Notes under the pieces: generated by a model
Seen by the model: the letters and a program-made list of their open reading frames with translations, nothing else
What the model was told of the DNA's origin: nothing
Databases searched by the model: none
Program-made: the position numbers and the translations under genes
In this document: positions 22,367 to 32,924 of the stretch, piece after piece
Layout of the letters: the number at the start of each line of letters is the position of its first letter
Numbering within the stretch: position 1 is the stretch's first letter
Source of the DNA: Drosophila persimilis
Taxonomy: Eukaryota; Arthropoda; Insecta; Diptera; Drosophilidae
NCBI RefSeq assembly: GCF_003286085.1
Contig: NW_020825317.1
Location: 1,488,001 to 1,552,000 of the forward strand
Reading direction: 5' to 3'
Length of the DNA: 64,000 nt

Positions 22367-22440
22367 ACACCGATCGAACCAACCATGGCCAGTTCCCCAG
22401 CACGAACCCCGACACCAACAGGACAACGCAACAAAACAAG

Positions 22441-24936
22441 GACTTGGGCAGAGACAGCTCCGGCCCCACTGGATCAATCCAGGGCCAGCTCGTCGAACCA
22501 GGAGTCACCAACAGGACACAGCAGGAAGCAAGGGACTTGGGCAGAGACAGCTCCGGCTCCACTGGATCAATCCAGGGCCAGCTCGTCGAACCAGGAGTCA
22601 CCAACAGGACACAGCAGGAACCAAAGGACTTTGGCAGAGACAGCTCCGGCTCCGCTGGATCAATCCAGGGCCAGCTCGTCGAACCAGGAGTCACCAACAG
22701 GACACAGCAGGAAACAGAGGACTTAGGCAGAGACAGCTCCGGCTCCACTGGATCAATCCAGGGCCAGCTCGTCGAACCAGGAGTCACCAACAGGACACAG
22801 CAGGAAGCAAGGGACTTGGGCAGAGACAGCTCCGGCTCCACTGGATCAATCCAGGGCCAGCTCGTCGAACCAGGAGTCACCAACAGGACACAGCAGGAAA
22901 CAGAGGACCTTGGCAGAGACAGCTCCGGCTCCACTGGATCAATCCAGGGCCAGCTCGTCGAACCAGGGGTCACCAACAGGACACAGCAGGAAACAAAGGA
23001 CTTGGGCAGAGACAGCTCCGGCTCCACTGGATCAATCCAGGGCCAGCTCATCGAACCAGGAGTCACCAACAGGACACAGCAGGAACCAGAGGACCTTGGC
23101 AGAGACAGCTCCGGCTCCACTGGATCAATCCAGGGCCAGCTCGTCGAACCAGGAGTCACCAACAGGACACAGCAGGAAACAGAGGACTTAGGCAGAGACA
23201 GCTCCGGCTCCACTGGATCAATCCAGGGCCAGCTCGTCGAACCAGGAGTAACCAACAGGACACAGCAGGAAGCAAGGGACTTGGGCAGAGACAGCTCCGG
23301 CTCCACTGGATCAATCCAGGGCCAGCTCGTCGAACCAGGAGTCACCAACAGGACACAGCAGGAAACAGAGGACCTTGGCAGAGACAGCTCCGGCTCCACT
23401 GGATCAATCCAGGGCCAGCTCGTCGAACCAGGGGTCACCAACAGGACACAGCAGGAAACAAAGGACTTGGGCAGAGACAGCTCCGGCTCCACTGGATCAA
23501 TCCAGGGCCAGCTCATCGAACCAGGAGTCACCAACAGGACACAGCAGGAAGCAAGGGACTTGGACAGAGACAGCTCCGGCTCCACTGGATCAATCCAGGG
23601 CCAGCTCGTCGAACCAGGAGTAACCAACAGGACACAGCAGGAAGCAAGGGACTTGGGCAGAGACAGCTCCGGCTCCACTGGATCAATCCAGGGCCAGCTC
23701 GTCGAACCAGGAGTCACCAACAGGACACAGCAGGAAACAGAGGACCTTGGCAGAGACAGCTCCGGCTCCACTGGATCAATCCAGGGCCAGCTCGTCGAAC
23801 CAGGGGTCACCAAGAGAACACAGCAGGAAACAAAGGACTTGGGCAGAGACAGCGCCGGCTCCACTGGATCAATCCAGGGCCAGCTCGTCGAACCAGGAGT
23901 CACCAACAGGACACAGCAGGAAGCAGAGGACCTTGGCAGAGACAGCTCCGGCTCCACTGGATCAATCCAGGGCCAGCTCGTCGAACCAGGGGTCACCAAC
24001 AGGACACAGCAGGAAACAAAGGACTTGGGCAGAGACAGCTCCGGCTCCACTGGATCAATCCAGGGCCAGCTCATCGAACCAGGAGTCACCAACAGGACAC
24101 AGCAGGAAGCAAGGGACTTGGACAGAGACAGCTCCGGCTCCACTGGATCAATCCAGGGCCAGCTCGTCGAACCAGGAGTAACCAACAGGACACAGCAGGA
24201 AGCAAGGGACTTGGGCAGAGACAGCTCCGGCTCCACTGGATCAATCCAGGGCCAGCTCGTCGAACCAGGAGTCACCAACAGGACACAGCAGGAAACAGAG
24301 GACCTTGGCAGAGACAGCTCCGGCTCCACTGGATCAATCCAGGGCCAGCTCGTCGAACCAGGAGTCACCAACAGGACACAGCAGGAAACAGAGGACCTTG
24401 GCAGAGACAGCTCCGGCTCCACTGGATCAAGCCAGGGCCAGCTCGTCGAACCAGGAGTCACCAACAGGGCACAGCAGGAAGCAAAGGACTTGGGCAGAGA
24501 CAGCTCCGGCTCCGCTGGATCAATCCAGGGCCAGCTCGTCGAACCAGGAGTCACCAACAGGACACAGCAGGAAACAGAGGACTTTGGCAGAGACAGCTCC
24601 GGCTCCACTGGATCAATCCAGGGCCAGCTCGTCGAACCAGGAGTCACCAACAGGACACAGCAGGAAGCAAGGGACTTGGGCAGAGACAGCTCCGGCTCCA
24701 CTGGATCAATACAGGGCCAGCTCGTCGAACCAGGAGTCACCAACAGGACACGGCAGAAAGCAGAAAACTTCGGCAGAGATAGCCTCGGCGCCGCTGGACC
24801 AACCCAGGGCCAGCTCATCGAACCGGGAGTCAGCAACAGGACCCAGGAATCACCAGAATACTCCAGCAAAGATAGCTGCGGCCCCGCGGGACCACTCCAG
24901 GGCCAGCTCATCGAACCGGGAGGCACCACGGAGTAA
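22441..24936 (+). repeat. array 2: 93-bp tandem repeat, 25 near-identical units plus 2 diverged
   Basis: Same unit and phase as array 1. Units start at 22441 and the diverged pair at 24766 and 24859. The leading units match array 1 in order (EAR, EPK-DFG, ETE, EAR, ETE, ETK-LI, EPE) and the trailing ones match too, so 11 units were lost from the middle, or array 1 gained them. The 830-codon frame 22444-24936 is uninterrupted, and in this copy a second sense frame and an antisense frame are open throughout as well. Confidence 0.95.
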
Positions 24937-25333
24937 CCCAGCACGACAGACATCACGCCAGCCACGAACCCCGACACCACAGGACGAGATCAGAGAGACC
25001 TCGACGACGGACTACCAACTGGAGCCATTAGCCGACGCCGAAATAGCCCGGGAACGAAACCCGTTTCGCCCAGCCGACTCGGATGACGACGAGAACGCGA
25101 TCTTGGCCGCCATTACCGCCCTGGAACTGGAGGACCTATCGCCGTGGCAGCAAGAAAATACCCAGCAGGCATCACAGACGCAGAGCCGGACCTACAACCT
25201 ACGCCGACGCGAATGGAGACCCACGATCGGGACGCTCGTGATGCTACGCCAACATCACCTGTCCAAAGCGGCGGACAACTTCGCTGCCAAACTGGCTAGC
25301 CCCGCAAGGGGAAACCGCGTCCACACTCAGTAA
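24937..25333 (+). pseudogene. second copy of the integrase C-terminal remnant
   Basis: Duplicate of 20731-21127, same reading frame relation and same stop. It is detached from any protease because the duplication starts after that gene. Confidence 0.6.
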
Positions 25334-25481
25334 GATAGCTTAACTCCCCTTAAGGAATTAGAGTAAGAAATAGCCAGAAACTAGAAAATGCACCGATCAG
25401 GGAAACCCAGGGCACAGGACACATCAGTAGCACAGGGCAGGTTCTAACCAAACAAGGTTTCTTCCCCCCACCAGATCCGAC

Positions 25482-25971
25482 ATGGACAACCCAAGGACGA
25501 GCGACGCACAGCCTCTAGAGGCAGAGGATGGCACGGAGGGGCATCCTAGGGTTGCGTCGCCGCCCAGCTCAAGGCAACCACGACCAGCCAACCACAAGCA
25601 AGACACCACTCTCCGACCCCGCAAGCAGAACCGGGCAACACCACGCGAGCCAACCAAAGGAGGACGGCGACCTGTCATTGGGCTTGGAAGAGGCAGAGGC
25701 GGGCGGACTGCTCAAAGCGTTCGAGGAGATGCCCGAGCTAAACACGCTGCAGGAGGAGCAGGAATAGCCAATCGCCCCAGTCGCCTGGCGCGTAAGCACG
25801 CCTGACCGCCGCATCCCGCAAAGCCTGCTGGAAGGCGCCAGCGCTCAGGAAAACACGGCGCGTCACGGGCGCAGCCGGATCCGCAGCCTAGAACACCACG
25901 ACGGCCAACGCTTCCGCGTATGCATCAGCGGAAATTTGGTGCGCATTTCACCGCGCCCCACCCCGAAGTAG
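25482..25971 (+). pseudogene. second copy of the 3' accessory reading frame
   Basis: Duplicate of 21276-21765 with the same frame break and the same internal TAG (25765-25767). Both lesions therefore predate the duplication, or the overlapping frame is not translated. Confidence 0.4.
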
Positions 25972-25979
25972 GAAGGGAG

Positions 25980-27372
25980 TGTGAAGGCATAAGCCTCCAC
26001 AACACTGACCACGACACCATCCCCTGAAGGGACCGCCCCGACGGCTTGTTATCTAATTTCATTATTACTAAGAGAACCGACACGAAAGAGAGACACACAC
26101 TACGGCCACGCAGCGAAAAGAGAACGCAACGAAGAGAACGGCTATACACACACGAAAGAGAGACGCACACGACGGCCACGCAGCGAAAAGAGAACGCAAA
26201 GAAGAGAACGGCTATACACAGATGAAAGAGAGCGAAGCGGCAGAGAAGCCGCCGATCGGCCATACGCCCACGCAGCCGAGGAAAGAACCGACGGCGAAGC
26301 AGAGAATACACAGACGCAGCCGATCGCCCACGCCGCCGAGGCCGACAGCCGAAGCTGCGCAGCCACGAAGCGGCAGAGAAGCTGAAAAAGAAAAGCAGAG
26401 GCCTGGCACGGTCCAGCGCGGGCCAGGCTTAGGAGTGATCTCCGAGGGCTGAGCAAGACCGGTTGTGTGGCGGAAGCCAAAAATGTGAAAATAAGCCGCG
26501 ACCGCGCCGTGTAAAAAAACCAGCTGTGACCACGCGGTGTACAAGACAAGCCGAAGTGACGAGGACCCGCCGCGGGATACCAGGACCCCAAAGGAGGGAA
26601 ACAAGGGTGAGCCACCTCACGTATGTGAGCTCTGGGGGGGAACAGATCGGTGCAGTAGGCAGGTATAGACAGAACATTCCCGCAGTTGTTTTACATATCC
26701 ATGCCCACATGTTGTTTAATATAAGTTTTTTTGGCGTTTATTTCCCCGCTGCAGGCGCGGGAGTTTAAGTAGGGAAATGATCCGAAAACAATAAAGACAC
26801 CAACCTCAACCCACCTGTTTCAGAACATTCGCCCGTAGGAGTCACTCACTCCCCCCTCCCCCTCTCTTCCCTTTTCCGGGGAGGCCCAGCGAAGTGGATG
26901 TGAGTCGTGGATCATGCGGCATTCACCAAGCTGGGTTTTTCCTCTCCTGTACCTTTTCCCCCTGGGGACCCGGCGATGCTGGATGTGAGTCGTGGATTCA
27001 CGCGGCATTTGCAAAGCTGTGTTCCCTCTCCTACACCCTCGCCCTGGGGACCTGGCGACGCAGATGTGAGTCGTGGATCATGCGGCATCTGCTAAGCTGG
27101 GCTCCCCTCTCCCATACCCTTCCGATCCCTGATCCAAACCTCTTCTCCCGCCACACCTGACCCCCAACGCACGTCTCTGCAGCTCCCAAACACGGCTTCA
27201 CCCACGCCTCGTGGCCGGGCCAGGCCCGACCGTCCCACGATCCACCCCACGGGCGCGCTTTCGCCACGAGCGGCTCTCCCCTTAGGTCCTCACACAACAA
27301 ATTTTGCTGTGGGGAAGGACCGGGCCCTGGACAGACTGAGAAGCTGTACCTCGGCCTGAGAACTTCCTTACA
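25980..27372 (+). repeat. 3' LTR (1393 bp) of the repeat-array element
   Basis: Full length, equal in length to the 5' LTR. Starts TGTGAAGGCA after the polypurine tract and ends CTTCCTTACA before the TTAC duplication. AATAAA at 26790-26795. Confidence 0.95.
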
Positions 27373-27376
27373 TTAC
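27373..27376. repeat. target site duplication TTAC, right copy
   Basis: Matches 12599-12602; see the left copy. Confidence 0.85.
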
Positions 27377-29042
27377 GTTGTGCTAATTTGTTCACCGAAT
27401 GCGCAATGTCTGGACGAGTCATAACAGCAAGATAAGATAACTCTCCAATTAGCTTTTGGAACGATGTGATGTGGACCCTGCGGCAGTCCTCTTTGTTGCA
27501 TGCCACCTGGTAACCAGCTTCAAGAGGCGTGGACGTCTGTCGACAATCTTTCAAATTGTACTGTTCGAGCAACTCTCTAATATACTTCCGTTGGCTGATT
27601 GAAATCGCACCCGTACTGCCTTCACGTTTCACCTCAATACCTAAAAAGTATTGCATAGGCCCGATGTCAACCACATCAAATTCTGCTGCGATCTTTATCT
27701 TGATATCAGATATATCATCTAGGTCCTTACACGCCAAAATAATGTCATCTACGTAGACAGCTATTAGACACATATTTTTACCTGGCTTACAATACAGACA
27801 GGGTTCGTTGACAGTCGGTATAAAACCAATGCGTCTCAGCGTTGCATCCAACGTAGAGTTCCACACTCTTCCTGATTGTTTTAGGCCATATATACTTTTG
27901 TGAAGCCTCAAAACGTGATTTGGGTGAACTTCGCTGATGAAGCCCTCAGGTTGTCTCATAAAAACCTCATCTTCCAATTCGCCGTTGAGATACGCCGTGA
28001 CAACATCCATTTGATGTAGGTGGAGACCATGTTCGACTGCAAGTGCAATTATCAACCTGATAGTTGCGTGGCGTACAACTGGTGCAAATGTTTCCTTGTA
28101 GTCGATCCCGTAGCGTTGGCTACAACCTTTCGCCACCAGACGTGATTTGAGCCTGTTCACGCTTCCATCCGGATTGGACTTAACTGCGTAAACCCATCTG
28201 CATTCACTGGACTTTTTCCCGCTAGGCAATTTAGTAAGCGACCACGTGCCGTTCTTCACGAGAGATTCGTTCTCGTCCTTCATTGATGCTTTCCATATCT
28301 CGCCTTCAGTAGACCGTTCAGCTTGTGCGTAGTTTTGTGGAACTTGTACGTCTGCTGCCAGTATCGCATTGAGCATATGATACTGCTTCCTTGGTCGTCC
28401 TGGTTTGCCCGTCCGTACTATGGTTGGGCGTCCTGGTCCTCTTATTGGTTCTGGAATTACAAGAATGTCATTACTAGACCTAATCTCCTCCTGATTTTCT
28501 GGCTCATTTTCTGGATCTTTAAATTGCTCGCTATCCATTTCGGGTTCAGCGTCCTGGTTTTGTTGAACCTCAATTGATGCTATGTCATTGGAACATGATG
28601 CATCTAGTTTGCCCCCATCAGGTTCTACAAAAATGACATCCCTACTCTCTACGAGTTTCCTGGTTTCTTTACTGACCAAACGGTATGCTTTGGCCGTATC
28701 CGAGTAGCCCACCATTATATACTCTAAGCCTTTCTGTGCGAACTTTGATTTCTTTGTTTTATCTAGAGCTATCGCTACTGAGCCAAAAACTCTTAAATGC
28801 GATACCACTGGCTTTCGACCTGTCCATATTTCAAAAGGTGTCACCCCGCTCAAGCAGCTGCTTGCCACTCTATTTCGCAAATACGTGGCAGTTCGGATCG
28901 CTTCTGCCCAATAGCATTCACTCAACCCAGCATGCAGCAGCACACTTCTTGCCATTTCTACCAATGTTCTGTTGGCCCTTTCTGCAACTCCGTTTTGTTG
29001 AGGTGTATATGGCACTGTTAAGTTTCGCTTTATTCCATTTTT
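27373..29042 (-). pseudogene. copia pol: end of integrase, reverse transcriptase, start of RNase H
   Basis: Makes element DNA and inserts it. The frame begins near 29042 with the integrase region around the catalytic Glu ('QQNGVAERANRTLVEMAR'), has an acidic linker, then the copia RT: 'WRVYAVK'-like region, 'QMDVVTAYLNGELEDEVFM' (first Asp), and 'LIAVYVDDIILA' (YVDD active site, about 27735-27770). It ends 'RPDIAHSVNKLAQR' at the insertion joint. Apparent residues beyond this come from the LTR of the inserted element and are not copia. The frame differs from the upstream gag-integrase frame by one base in an A run near 29035-29040. Confidence 0.9.
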
Positions 29043-30700
29043 CCATTTTGGTTTATGTAATTGTCAAAAACGATTGATATGTATTCTCGGCCATTGTCGC
29101 TTCGTAAAACCTTGACTTTTCTCCCAGTTTGGCACTCAACTTGACTTTTAAATTCTTTAAAAGCCTCGAAAACCTGATGTTTGGTTTTTAGGAAACTTAC
29201 TGATACATATCTTGAACAATCATTAATAAATGTGGCGAAATATCGATTGCCTCCCATTGACTGCTTTTGCATTGGACCGCATACATCAGTATGTATTAAG
29301 TCTAGAACGCCCTTTGACCTGTTTGTGCTCGATTGAAATGGTTGCACGCAAATTTTACTTTTTGCGCATATTGCACACACTTCTTTTGGCTTGTATATGC
29401 CCTTGAGACCTATTACCATCTCCTTGTTAACCATTTCCTTTAATGCGTCAAAATGTACATGTCGGAACCTATTGTGCCATTTGAATGCATCTGCCTCAAC
29501 ATTTACAATGTTCATACACTTTTCCTGATTGTCCTGAACCATAAACAATCCATTTTCCAAAATCATCGCTTGATTTTTCTCAAACACAACTTTTTTTCCA
29601 TGTTTTAATAGTTTTGTGACCGATATAAAATTGTACTGCAAATCTGGTACCAAGATAACATTTTCCATCGTAACGGATCTATCACCGAACTTTACTTGAA
29701 CAGTTCCATGCCCTTCAGCAATAAGTGATTTACCGCCGGCTAAAAATACTTTTTGATTATCTTCCGTGAACGACACAAAGCGTTCCTTGTGACAACATAG
29801 ATGCGCCGTTGCGCCACTGTCTATGCACCATGCTTTTAACATCTGGTCATTCGGCTTAGCTAAACTTAGGATTGGTACATATTTTTCTGGCTCCACTTTG
29901 GCATATTCGGTTACGCAAAGCATTGTACCCAATCTTTCCCCGCTTTTACTGTTTGCGCCCTTGTTATTTGCTCCTTCCTGCTTGCTTTTAGCACGGCATT
30001 CCGATTTAAAATGCCCTTCCTTTCCGCACTTAAAACACTTTTTGCCCTTCTTAAAGTTTTTCTTAAAATTGTTGTTGTCATAACTGACGTGTAGTTCCGC
30101 GCTACTTGTAATTTCCTTGCTAATGCTATCTTCCTGCCTATTCGCTTCTTCAGAAATTTTTATTTTTAGCATGCTCAAGCTCGGCAAATCATCTCGCGTC
30201 TCAATCGCAACAACAAAACTTTCATACGATTTAGGCAAACCATTTAGCAACACAACTGATAAGATCTTTTCATCAACCTTTATGTTGACCTCTGCTAAAG
30301 CCTCGTGTACCACCTGGAATTTCCGCAAATATTCCTGTGCACTTATACCATCCGACATTTTTAACGTCAACAATTGTTTAATTAAAAGCACTACCCTTGC
30401 TGGTCCGCTTGGCCTGTGAATTTTATTTAGCTTTTGCCATGCCTGTGACGACGATACACAATTTTTAATATTGTTTAGTTGGGTCGATTTAACACAAAGT
30501 AAAATTGACGCCAACGCCTTTTGATCCTTTAGTTCAAAAGCTGCACGTTGCTCACTTGTTGCACTTTCACTAAGCTCAATTTTACCACTGACGATTGGCC
30601 ACAAATCATTTTGTATGAGAACACTTCTCATCAAAACTTCCCATGTGCTATAATTGTTTTCGTCCAGTTTCTCAATATTGAAATTCATATTTCCACTCAT
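29030..30700 (-). pseudogene. copia gag, protease and integrase N-terminal half
   Basis: Starts at ATG 30700 (MSGNMNFNIEKLDENNYSTW). Residues 1-190 are a copia-type gag. The zinc knuckle CFKCGKEGHFKSEC follows at about residue 222, the protease DSG motif in 'CIDSGATAHLCC' at about 293, the integrase zinc site (WHNRFRHVHF ... CAICAKSK), and core Asp residues in 'DLIHTDVCGP' and 'LRSDNGREY'. It stops at 29030 because of a one-base slip in a homopolymer. Everything upstream of that is open, so the damage is minimal. Confidence 0.9.
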
Positions 30701-30944
30701 TTTTTATACTTATTGTCCCACAGTGCAAAATTTGTAACTGTCGATCGTCTCATGCACAAAGCAACTACGACGAAAATACTGTTGTCTGTGTCTTTCTTTT
30801 GTTTTTTTCGTTTTCTTTTAAGTATCCCTCCGAGTTGCTATTTACACATACACACTCGCGATTTTCTATGCCTTGGTATACACACTTTTGGGTATACACA
30901 CTCGCGGTTTTGTGCGGCTTGGCATACGCACTTTTTGGTATACA
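30701..30944 (-). other. copia 5' leader (part)
   Basis: Non-coding sequence directly before the gag ATG, with repeated 'gtgtatacc'-type phrases. Its continuation beyond the gypsy insertion is at 38026-38217. Confidence 0.5.
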
Positions 30945-31476
30945 AATTAAACAACTGCGGTAGCGGATTGTGTTTTTAAAAAGTTTTTATTTTACTTCGA
31001 ACTTCACTGATATAGATTTAAGTAGAGGGTCACAAAGGAATTCCGGGCCAAGGGATTGCGCGATCTTAATATTTAGCTAGACTTTGCGGTGTCGCTGCTG
31101 GATCAAGACTGATTTGAACTTTCTGATCTTTGCATCGTTGATCCCTTTCGGGAATCGTTTTTCTATAAACATTTCAATTGATTTCGCCATCCCGAGTATT
31201 AGATTTCGTCATCCAAAGAGAGAACTGTAAAAGGCCTAAAGTGCAGGATCTGCAGAAAGCCGGGAGTGAGATTGTTTATGAGAAGCCGGGTGTGGGCAAA
31301 CATTGGTTTTCCATTTAGGCGAGTGTCAAAGATTGGGATTGCGGCGGGGGCGCTTGAGATTGTACATCTTAGAAATCAATTAGGCGGAGGCCCAAGATTG
31401 AAATTGTTTTCGTTTTGGAAATCCAAAGATTGTTTACAACTCGTATAAGAGCTCAATGGAATTGGGTACGTTAACT
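30945..31476 (-). repeat. gypsy 3' LTR (532 bp)
   Basis: Nearly identical to the 5' LTR except for a 50-bp block that the 5' LTR lacks (the block follows 'gtgtcaaagattggga'). A third, more diverged LTR of the family at 56639-57105 has this 50-bp block, so its absence in the 5' LTR is a deletion. Confidence 0.95.
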
Positions 31477-31486
31477 CCCCCCATTC

Positions 31487-32908
31487 TTAAATGTTTCGTC
31501 CCGATACATTTTGAAGTTCTGATAGAGCTCTAATTTCTTCTGACAGTATTTGAATGTTGCTTTCCACTATTTCTTCTGACGGTATTCTTATTGATTTAAT
31601 AAGTACAAATTTGGTTAATTTATAGCCGAAGTAAAATAACATTAACAATATCAAAATGATTAAAAATAATGTTGTTAATGGTAAGGCCGTATTACCTAAT
31701 GTTATAAGGGGATTTAAAATATTAACATTATCAAAAGAAAATTGCTTATCATTCGATTGTATATAATCAACTAATTCAAAATCGCTATATCTATGATGCG
31801 ATATATATTTTAGAATTTTACCCTTATCATTTATGTGGGTTATATTATTTATTACAATTGTGTTGTTGAATATAAGGAGATACGATCCTAACAAAGTAGT
31901 ATTGTCTACGATATTTTTGCCTGAAACTAATATGGCACCATCCTGAATGATGTCTATTTCTTTGTTTTTTTCCCTTTTTTTAGTGCAGTTGGCTTTAAAG
32001 CCATTAAGTAAATTGGTGAAACAGGTACTCTTTAAATTTATTTGTGCGTAATTGTTAAAAGTTTCACTTTTAAAATTATTCATTAAATAGTATTTCTCCT
32101 TACATTCACAAACTTTTTCACTTATAACTAACATTCCATCATTTTGTGAGATGGCTCTTGCATGGTAAAACTTGCAAATATCTTTAATTTGAGGATATTT
32201 TATGTAAATTATTATTAAATCTGCATTTCGAATTATTTTAACCGTTGCAATGTCCAACAGATCAGACAGTTCAACATTATGTTTTTCATGCTTATAAATG
32301 TCCTCTATTTCGTTTTTATTTAAAATTTTTGTATTGAAAATGTTTACTTTTAAGAGGGTTATGGTATCAACTAAATTTAGTAGATCAAAAGTTATTAATT
32401 TTAAACGATGCTTTCTCAGTATCGTTTCTTCATTGAAGATGACATTTTTTAATGAATTTAATAGCAATTCAATTTCTTTGAAAAATTTGGAATTTATTAC
32501 AAATTGTTTATTATTATTTTCAGTTAATTCATTTACTTTATTTTGTATTTTCAAAAAGTCGTCATGATCAGGGCTGCCTGCTATCCATTTCCAAATGGTA
32601 CCTAATTCATTTATTCCCCTTTCTTTCCGTTTTGGAACTAATTCTGAAATCATTAATTTTAATAGACTTAAGTCCATTGATATTTCCCACTCATCGTCTG
32701 AATTAATTGATTTGTTGACATATTTGGATTCTTTATCAATTATCTCTCTATAAAAACTCAAATTAGTAATATGGAAAAGTTCAGCGTATGTTTCATAAGT
32801 GTAAACGTCTCTGTCGTCTTTGAGCAATAGATAGTCACTATGCGTATAGTCAATTACTTCCGAAGTCGTCAATATAACAAAAGTCAGTATTAGTATATTC
32901 GCATACAT
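31487..32908 (-). CDS. errantivirus envelope-like protein (473 aa, intact frame)
   Basis: Insect errantivirus Env, related to baculovirus F-type fusion proteins. The N-terminus has a signal-peptide-like hydrophobic stretch (residues 1-15). A basic furin-like site 'PKRKERGINELGTIWKWIAG' lies at about residues 91-110, followed by the fusion-peptide-like segment characteristic of the family. There is a Cys-bearing region in the middle and a transmembrane span (about 407-430, Leu/Ile-rich) with a short basic tail. The frame is uninterrupted and ends 10 bp before the 3' LTR border. It lies just downstream of pol (16 bp gap), so expression would normally need splicing. Length is close to other gypsy Envs. 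Confidence 0.9.
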   Translation of the reverse strand: MYANILILTFVILTTSEVIDYTHSDYLLLKDDRDVYTYETYAELFHITNLSFYREIIDKESKYVNKSINSDDEWEISMDLSLLKLMISELVPKRKERGINELGTIWKWIAGSPDHDDFLKIQNKVNELTENNNKQFVINSKFFKEIELLLNSLKNVIFNEETILRKHRLKLITFDLLNLVDTITLLKVNIFNTKILNKNEIEDIYKHEKHNVELSDLLDIATVKIIRNADLIIIYIKYPQIKDICKFYHARAISQNDGMLVISEKVCECKEKYYLMNNFKSETFNNYAQINLKSTCFTNLLNGFKANCTKKREKNKEIDIIQDGAILVSGKNIVDNTTLLGSYLLIFNNTIVINNITHINDKGKILKYISHHRYSDFELVDYIQSNDKQFSFDNVNILNPLITLGNTALPLTTLFLIILILLMLFYFGYKLTKFVLIKSIRIPSEEIVESNIQILSEEIRALSELQNVSGRNI

Positions 32909-32924
32909 TTTCTGGAAAAAATAT

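Larger units (their letters stand above)
22367..25979 (+). repeat. second copy of the internal region (tandem duplication)
   Basis: Corresponds to 17138-21773. The coordinate offset is 5229 before the array and 4206 after it, a difference of exactly 1023 bp or 11 repeat units. Outside the array the sequences appear identical by eye. The copy begins within the linker after protease, so it contains no gag or protease. Confidence 0.9.
12603..27372 (+). mobile_element. 14.8 kb non-autonomous Ty3/gypsy-type LTR element with giant 93-bp repeat arrays and an internal duplication
   Basis: Order: 5' LTR 12603-13995, primer site 13998-14015, long leader, gag 15168-16556, protease in the -1 frame, 93-bp array 1 (17212-20730), integrase C-terminal remnant to 21127, 3' ORF, polypurine tract, a truncated LTR (21774-22366), then a second pass from the pre-array region through array 2, remnant, 3' ORF and tract into the 3' LTR 25980-27372. 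No reverse transcriptase, RNase H or integrase core exists, so it must rely on another element's enzymes. Primer site, gag style and long LTRs recall the Osvaldo/Ulysses type of Ty3/gypsy elements (inference). The 5' and 3' LTRs differ at at least seven of 1393 positions, a young age. It sits in copia pol with a 4-bp duplication. Confidence 0.9.
11759..30944 (-). mobile_element. Ty1/copia LTR retrotransposon, split by a 14.8 kb insertion
   Basis: Read on the minus strand: leader 30944-30701, gag-pol 30700-27373, interruption by the element at 12603-27372, end of pol 12602-12022, then the 3' LTR 12011-11759. The two halves of the RNase H coding region abut when the insertion and one TTAC copy are removed. 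The 5' LTR is not recognisable, since the leader is itself interrupted by the gypsy at 30945-38025 and the stretch beyond (38026-38217) does not resemble the 3' LTR. It has one frameshift in integrase, and is dead but well preserved. A second, more damaged copy of the same family is at 57106-59518. Confidence 0.9.

Noticed and set aside
17212-24936. CRISPR-like regular array
   Set aside because: The period is 93 bp with no unique spacers between repeats; whole units are tandem and coding-phase. The DNA is from a fly.
17118-24980. Very long antisense open frames across both 93-bp arrays (up to about 1000 codons)
   Set aside because: They arise because one stop-free frame of a 93-bp unit stays stop-free in every copy. 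They have no start context, read through the LTR joint, and mirror the sense array.
27282-27372. C-terminal extension of the copia RT frame
   Set aside because: These codons lie in the LTR of the inserted element, so they are a read-through artefact.
31266-31448. Short open frame inside the gypsy LTR
   Set aside because: LTR sequence with no coding evidence; disrupted in the other LTR by the 50-bp difference.
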